Positions 5,805-10,159 of a stretch of DNA of 10,159 nucleotides are shown piece by piece. The notes under the pieces are model-generated. The model was given only the letters and a program-made list of their open reading frames with translations. It was not told where the DNA came from and ran no database searches. The translations under genes were made by a program, and so were the position numbers. This stretch comes from Microcaldota archaeon (GTDB lineage Archaea; Micrarchaeota; Micrarchaeia; Anstonellales; Bilamarchaeaceae): the NCBI GenBank assembly GCA_023247345.1, contig JAHFGR010000033.1, forward strand, positions 1 to 10,159, given 5' to 3'. Every line of letters begins with the position of its first letter. Position 1 is the stretch's first letter.

Positions 5805-6836
5805 ATGAGAATCAATATTATATTTTTGGCCGCTACCATTTCACTTTTTCTATTTTTAAGTGGATGCAATCTGCTTCAAAAAACAGAAGAAAAAAAAGAC
5901 CAGCACGCTCCAAGAGCGTATTCCCATTTTGAAAATCCTTTCTATGAGATGAGTTATCCTTCTGATTGGGAGGAAAGAGATTCAGGAGATACAGTAATGC
6001 TACTCTCTCCACTTGAGGATGAGTTTGACAGCTATAAAGATAATATAATTATTCAATTTGCTTCTGCAGGGGATTCTTCGCTGGAAGAGGCTTTAGAAAC
6101 TTACATTAGTGGAATAAGTGGGGCGGCTGTAGAATTTAATGTAGTAAACCGTTCTTCTACTACCTTATCTGGCCTTCCTGCGTATAATATAGAATATAAA
6201 GTTCGAAACAAGGATCAGAATCTAAGGGCATTAGCTGCTTTCACAATTAAAAATAAATATGCTTACATAGTAACCTATTTCGCCCAGGAAAAAGATTATC
6301 CTAAATATCTGGACGATGCGAAACATGCGGTTGATTCTTTTAAGATTGTAGAGTATGTTCCAGATGCCAATGCCTCAGTAACCGAAGAAACCATACCTTA
6401 TAAGAATGATTTTTATACTCTAGATAAACCAGCAAGTTGGGAGATTGAAAATAACGATGCATTTACCTACTTTAAATCTCCGTCACATGAGAACCAGACC
6501 AGGTTGCAAGAAAACGTAGTCGTTTATACTAAACAGCTTGAACCAGCAGATCAGGACTTGAAGACTTTTTTCCAGAACTCAATTTATACCCTAATGACAA
6601 CAAGTCCTACTTTCATGATTATTGATTTTAGCGAATACGAATACAATTTAGGAGATAGACCTGCTTATAAAATTTTATACAGTGAGGGGGAAGAGGGTTC
6701 AAAAATAAACTATCTTCAAGTTTTTGCAGTCAAAGAAGGTAATGGCTATATTATAACTTATAATGCTCCTGCTGAAACCTTTAACAAATATCTACCCGAA
6801 GCAGAGGCAATTATACGCTCTTACAGATTAACATGA
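5805..6836 (+). CDS. Lipoprotein with two PsbP-like domains
   Basis: This predicted lipoprotein of 343 residues is anchored outside the membrane by a signal peptide with lipobox LSGC (lipidated Cys21). After a charged linker come two related domains, about 41-182 and 199-343. They share the pattern of a strand-rich start (FYEMSYPSDWEE / FYTLDKPASWEI), a long helix (SLEEALETYI / DLKTFFQNSI), L-x-G-x-PAY-x-I (TLSGLPAYNIEY / NLGDRPAYKILY) and a YxITY strand (AYIVTYFA / GYIITYNA). This pattern resembles the PsbP/DUF1795-like lipoproteins seen in many archaea, whose function is unknown. A TTG at 5790 and ATG at 5802 are also in frame; ATG 5805 is preferred because GAGTGAT lies 4 nt before it, the spacing seen at other genes here. 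The stop overlaps the next ATG (ATGA). Confidence 0.8.
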   Translation: MRINIIFLAATISLFLFLSGCNLLQKTEEKKDQHAPRAYSHFENPFYEMSYPSDWEERDSGDTVMLLSPLEDEFDSYKDNIIIQFASAGDSSLEEALETYISGISGAAVEFNVVNRSSTTLSGLPAYNIEYKVRNKDQNLRALAAFTIKNKYAYIVTYFAQEKDYPKYLDDAKHAVDSFKIVEYVPDANASVTEETIPYKNDFYTLDKPASWEIENNDAFTYFKSPSHENQTRLQENVVVYTKQLEPADQDLKTFFQNSIYTLMTTSPTFMIIDFSEYEYNLGDRPAYKILYSEGEEGSKINYLQVFAVKEGNGYIITYNAPAETFNKYLPEAEAIIRSYRLT

Positions 6837-9800
6837 AAAACGAACATATTCAGAACCAACTAAGTAATTCCGATAATTACCTTAGAACTTCAGAGGTGGT
6901 TCTGAATAGATCGATCCATCCTGAAGTGCAAGGCACTTTGGGAGCTAGTGAACGAAGTTCACTGGAAATAACAAATTTGGATCTGGATAATAGGAAGCTA
7001 TGGACAAATGCATTTGCAATGCTGCTAGTCATTACAGCTACAACTTTTGCAGCCTCTGCGATTACTGTCGAGGTGCAGGGCGATGGTTATGTAGATTCTT
7101 ACCCATCCGGGATACTATGTGGTGCGGCATGTGTTGAAAGTTACAACACTGGAACTGTTATAGCCCTGACCGCACATTCGAATGAAGGAGCAACGTTTAC
7201 AAAGTGGGGCGGTTGTGATTCTTTCAGTGAAACGAGTTGTACTGTTAATCTTGATAGCGATAGAACAGTTGTGGCAACCTTTTCAGGTAAGGTTTATTCT
7301 GAATACAATCTCCGAGTTTATCGGGCAGGAAGCCCAGGAGTAGTCAGAACAGACTCATTTTCGATTTATTGCGGTTCTATATGCACCTATGACGAGGCTA
7401 GGTTTGAGGCTGGGGCAGTTGTAAAAGTAATTGCCACTCCAAATCCAGGATATGCTTTCATAGAATGGAGTGGAGACTGCTCTGGCACATCACCAATTTG
7501 CACACTTACAATGGATTCTGGAAGGACAGCAACTGCAACTTTCGGAGTCGCAACAACTAGAAATGAAACCCAGCAAAGCAGTACCTCTTCTCTCACTGTT
7601 AAAAAAACCGGAGAAGGTACAGGAACAGTAACCTCATCTGATAAGAAAATAAATTGTGGAAGTGCCTGTACTACAAGTTATAATAAAGGTGATCCAACAA
7701 CTCTTACTGCAATTGCTTCCCCAGGTTCAACATTTAAGGTATGGAGCGGAGGCTGCTCTGGTACGAAAACTATCTGCTCAATTATCTTGGACTCTGCTAG
7801 AACAGTAGTTGCTGAATTCTCAACAACAGTTTACACTTATGGTTTGCGGATAACAACTTCAAAAACACCAAAAGGAGGAGGAAAGGTTGTTTCAGCTGAT
7901 GGGAAGATCAACTGCGAAGACTGCAATATTCAGATTCCAGAAGGTTCAAATGTAACGCTCACTGCAATTCCATCCGAATCCGTGATATTTGATGGATGGA
8001 GCGGCGATTTCTGTGATAATATAAAAGAACCAACATGTAACTTCACAATGGTGAGCACAACAAAATCAGTTCGTGCAAATTTCAAAGCACTTTACATAAT
8101 CTTGGTTGAAAACAAAGGTCCTGGAAAAGGCGTTGTTAAATCCAAGGATACATTAATAGATTGTGGAACTAATTGTTCAATCACACAGGTTGAAGGAAAA
8201 GAGATTATACTTGAAGCGATTCCTGAGAGGCGATCGATTTTCGTAGGGTGGGAAGGCCCCTGTTCTTCTGGAGGCGGTAAATCAAAAACGTGCACTGTTT
8301 CATTCAATGCTGACAAGAAATTCATTGCTAACTTTGACTATTATATGCTTCCTCTCATAGTTGAAAAAACAGGCCCAGGAAAGGTTTCATCCGAAGATAA
8401 TAAACTAAATTGTGGTTTTGCATGCAGCACAAAATATATTCTGGATTCTGTAGTAAATCTAACGCAAACACCTGAACCAAATTCAAGATTCAAAGGATGG
8501 AGTGGAAAATGTTCTGGGCTTGCAGGAACTTGTAATGTCTTAATTGAGGAAATGAACAATACTGTCTCTGCGAAATTTGTTCCATTATATTCACTTACTG
8601 TTACCAACAAATACGGTGGAATTGCAAAAACTTCTTCAGGCATCTCTTGTGGTGATGTCGGTTCCAAGACAAACACTGCAAAAGCGTGCTCGCTCAAAGA
8701 GTTGGAAGGTGGAACGAGCATTGAGATTAAGCTTGAAGGAGCTGGAAGCACTCCACAATGGAAAGGGTGCGACAGCAGAATAATAGATGTCTGCATTGTC
8801 CAAATGAACAGCAACAAAAACGTTGAGGTTTTTATGTCTGCTGAAGAAGAATCAGCCCTTGTTGCACAGGCGCTTAAGGAAATATTTACTCAAAATCCTG
8901 ACGTGGTATCTTATGTCAGCAACCCAAATAACCCACCTTTGAAAAATGTGCTGAAAGATTTGCAGGAGCTAAAAATGGGGCATAGCCTTCCAGCAATAAA
9001 ATCCTGGATAAATGATATCAAGCAGTATTCCTGGCTGATGGATCAGGGTGGAATTAACGCTGTAATCGCCAATTGGGAAAAGAAGATTACAAAGCAGGTA
9101 TTGCTTGAGGTTTTTGCGCCAGAAGTTTCCAAATATCCAACACTTGCCGCTTTCCTTGCTGACGAATATCAAAAACCGTTCCAGTCCGCGCTTGCTGACT
9201 TGAAAGCCGGAAGAGAAAGCGGTGGATACGCGGGATTGAAAAACTGGATTAGCCAGCCAAACAACAGGCAGTGGTATTATGATGCAACTGAAATAAGAGA
9301 TCACATATCTAAGATCGAAAAGCAAAAACTTGAGGCAGAGATAGCTGCAAAAAAACCAATCATCAATAGCATTTCACCTGAGGGGGGCAGAATAGGAAAC
9401 CCTGCAATGATTGTTGGCAAATTCTATGATGTACAACTTGTTACTTTGAATGGGGATCCAGTTTCTTTCACAACTAATTCTGAAAGCCTGATAACACTTC
9501 CAAATGTGAGATGGGGTTCTGATCCGCAGGGAGTTCGCATCAATACTCCTGGAAACGTTAAAGTGATCACAAAATGGGGTGAGGCCGAATCCAAGCTTAT
9601 TTCACCTGCACAGCCAGTCCTCCTGAATGGAGTTGGTGAAAAAGAAGCGTGTTTTCCCGCAGTTGGAATGGGTTGCAGGGGAGGAGGAGACCTACAAGGG
9701 ACCCTGCAAGCTATTGGGACGCAGATTGGTTGCCCTGAAACGAAGCCAGATGGACAGAAAATTTGCTGGATTTCAACAGGCAGCATCGCCCACGACAACT

Positions 9801-10129
9801 GCTGCGTCTGGCATCCGTCTGGAAAGAAGTGCGGTGGCCCAGGAACAGACGGGAAACCGGCTGGGGACAATAATCATGATGGAAACTGCGTAGCTGAATG
9901 GGACCAAGCAACCTGGGATACCTTCTGGCGCAAGGCGTGGATGACAAATTATTTCCCAGGTGAGGAGTTTGACCTCACTCCAAGCGGGACAAGCAGAAAC
10001 AACCGCTATCATGAAGGAGAGGCAGTTTCCAGCCTTGAGTTCTGCGCACCAAGCGGCCATGAAGTGCGTGAACCTGAATTCGCAGCATATTGCTGTTCTG
10101 GAATGGCTAACGGAAAGAAGTGCGTATGA
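6833..10129 (+). CDS. Giant secreted cysteine-rich protein: InlB-type repeats, TIG-like and Cys-rich C-terminal domain
   Basis: A 1098-residue predicted surface or secreted protein of unknown function. A hydrophobic segment (57-76) ends in ASA and looks like a signal peptide or anchor; 55 polar residues before it are unusual. Seven InlB B-repeat-like units follow (about 77-667), each with the strand-turn pattern GxGxV...CGxxC...G..V.LTA...F..WSG.C..C..., ending V.A.F. Residues 668-840 are helical and duplicated. A region at 842-920 resembles IPT/TIG domains (PIINSISPEGGRIG). The C-terminal domain (935-1098) has 12 cysteines including HDNCC at 987-991; I do not recognise it. The start at ATG 6833 overlaps the previous stop (ATGA) but has no ribosome binding site. 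TTG 6977 would give a normal 28-residue signal peptide. InlB-type repeats usually occur in surface proteins; adhesion is a guess. Confidence 0.85.
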   Translation: MKNEHIQNQLSNSDNYLRTSEVVLNRSIHPEVQGTLGASERSSLEITNLDLDNRKLWTNAFAMLLVITATTFAASAITVEVQGDGYVDSYPSGILCGAACVESYNTGTVIALTAHSNEGATFTKWGGCDSFSETSCTVNLDSDRTVVATFSGKVYSEYNLRVYRAGSPGVVRTDSFSIYCGSICTYDEARFEAGAVVKVIATPNPGYAFIEWSGDCSGTSPICTLTMDSGRTATATFGVATTRNETQQSSTSSLTVKKTGEGTGTVTSSDKKINCGSACTTSYNKGDPTTLTAIASPGSTFKVWSGGCSGTKTICSIILDSARTVVAEFSTTVYTYGLRITTSKTPKGGGKVVSADGKINCEDCNIQIPEGSNVTLTAIPSESVIFDGWSGDFCDNIKEPTCNFTMVSTTKSVRANFKALYIILVENKGPGKGVVKSKDTLIDCGTNCSITQVEGKEIILEAIPERRSIFVGWEGPCSSGGGKSKTCTVSFNADKKFIANFDYYMLPLIVEKTGPGKVSSEDNKLNCGFACSTKYILDSVVNLTQTPEPNSRFKGWSGKCSGLAGTCNVLIEEMNNTVSAKFVPLYSLTVTNKYGGIAKTSSGISCGDVGSKTNTAKACSLKELEGGTSIEIKLEGAGSTPQWKGCDSRIIDVCIVQMNSNKNVEVFMSAEEESALVAQALKEIFTQNPDVVSYVSNPNNPPLKNVLKDLQELKMGHSLPAIKSWINDIKQYSWLMDQGGINAVIANWEKKITKQVLLEVFAPEVSKYPTLAAFLADEYQKPFQSALADLKAGRESGGYAGLKNWISQPNNRQWYYDATEIRDHISKIEKQKLEAEIAAKKPIINSISPEGGRIGNPAMIVGKFYDVQLVTLNGDPVSFTTNSESLITLPNVRWGSDPQGVRINTPGNVKVITKWGEAESKLISPAQPVLLNGVGEKEACFPAVGMGCRGGGDLQGTLQAIGTQIGCPETKPDGQKICWISTGSIAHDNCCVWHPSGKKCGGPGTDGKPAGDNNHDGNCVAEWDQATWDTFWRKAWMTNYFPGEEFDLTPSGTSRNNRYHEGEAVSSLEFCAPSGHEVREPEFAAYCCSGMANGKKCV
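6847..6963 (+). ncRNA. Structured RNA element with a 12-bp stem and three further hairpins
   Basis: TATTCAGAACCA (6847-6858) is the exact reverse complement of TGGTTCTGAATA (6897-6908). Inside it, TAAGTAATT (6861-6869) pairs with AATTACcTTA (6875-6884), 9 bp with one bulge. Two perfect hairpins follow: AAGTGC 6924-6929 / GCACTT 6933-6938 (loop AAG) and AGTGAAC 6947-6953 / GTTCACT 6957-6963 (loop GAA). A second TTCAGA (6889-6894) can pair with TCTGAA (6901-6906) in competition with the 12-bp stem, as in a switch. It lies over the first codons of the giant gene as annotated from ATG 6833, or wholly between genes if that gene starts at TTG 6977. No known family is recognised. Confidence 0.6.
7061..8833 (+). 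repeat. Seven InlB B-repeat-like units with four cysteines each
   Basis: Within the giant protein, seven units of about 75-83 residues run from residue 77 to 667, beginning near 77, 157, 252, 336, 421, 506 and 585. Each has two cysteine pairs: C96/C100 with C128/C136; C180/C184 with C216/C223; C275/C279 with C308/C315; C361/C364 with C394/C402; C444/C448 with C477/C487; C527/C531 with C560/C567; C606/C619 with C646/C654. The strictly repeated positions point to two disulfides per unit. The units are diverged at DNA level, so the array is old; the seventh is the most altered (no WSG, a wide first pair). Confidence 0.75.
8858..9328 (+). repeat. Tandem duplicated helical domain in the giant protein
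   Basis: Residues 676-751 and 752-832 align as two copies of a helical unit. ALKEIFTQNPDVVSYVSNP corresponds to VLLEVFAPEVSKYPTLAAFL; LKNVLKDLQELKMGHSLPAIKSWI to FQSALADLKAGRESGGYAGLKNWI; and NAVIANWEKK to RDHISKIEKQ. Neither copy has any cysteine. I do not recognise the family; the unit could be a spacer or a ligand-binding helical module. Confidence 0.5.
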
Positions 10130-10159
10130 ACTATCGTGAAGTCGGTGAGAGTACCGTAT

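Noticed and set aside
8341..8817. 158-codon ORF on the minus strand
   Set aside because: It lies antisense to the well-supported repeat protein, has no recognisable motif, and follows its codon pattern as a shadow.
9791..9805. HDNCC motif as a phospholipase A2 active site
   Set aside because: The PLA2 signature needs CC before HD and a calcium loop in a fixed order; here the order and spacing differ, so the likeness is superficial.

Overview
This window looks archaeal and chromosomal, most likely from a small-genome lineage of the DPANN type; the phylum cannot be fixed from sequence alone. The left half (1-5314) carries the conserved archaeal translation/RNA-processing cluster on the + strand in its usual order: SBDS (5' end cut by the window), exosome Rrp4, Rrp41 and Rrp42, ribosomal protein L37Ae, RNA polymerase subunit P, a Brix-domain protein, KEOPS subunit Pcc1, prefoldin beta and a DHH/DHHA1 phosphoesterase. 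Several genes abut or overlap (Rrp4/Rrp41 end to start; Brix/Pcc1 by 11 nt; prefoldin/DHH by 20 nt), and most have a GGTGAT- or GGAGG-type ribosome binding site, so this is probably one or two long transcripts covering ribosome maturation, RNA decay, transcription, tRNA t6A modification and protein folding.

Two members of this cluster are unusual. The subunit P gene (3378-3515, 45 aa) aligns along its length with RpoP/Rpb12, but none of the four zinc-ribbon cysteines is present. The next gene (3530-3790, 86 aa) is only the N-terminal half of an archaeal Brix/Imp4-like protein. Two spacers in the otherwise compact cluster (657-761 and 3252-3377) hold GC-rich stem-loop sequences and may be leaders or small RNAs.

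From 5315 to 5564 lies an A/T-rich stretch with T-runs (a likely transcription end), a short inverted repeat and a good archaeal BRE/TATA pair at 5510-5524. This promoter appears to drive a second, cell-envelope locus: a small lipoprotein gene broken by two one-base shifts at homopolymers (5565-5799), a lipoprotein with two PsbP-like domains (5805-6836), and a 1098-aa secreted or membrane-anchored protein (6833-10129). The giant protein has seven InlB B-repeat-like units of about 80 residues with four cysteines each, a duplicated helical region, an IPT/TIG-like domain and a C-terminal domain with 12 cysteines. Its 40 cysteines lie only in the repeats and the C-terminal domain, which suggests a disulfide-stabilised surface protein.

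The most striking sequence signal is at 6847-6963, at the start of the giant gene: a perfect 12-bp inverted repeat enclosing a second 9-bp stem, followed by two more perfect hairpins. It suggests that a structured RNA element lies between the PsbP-like lipoprotein and the giant protein, whose true start may be a TTG at 6977 rather than the ATG at 6833.
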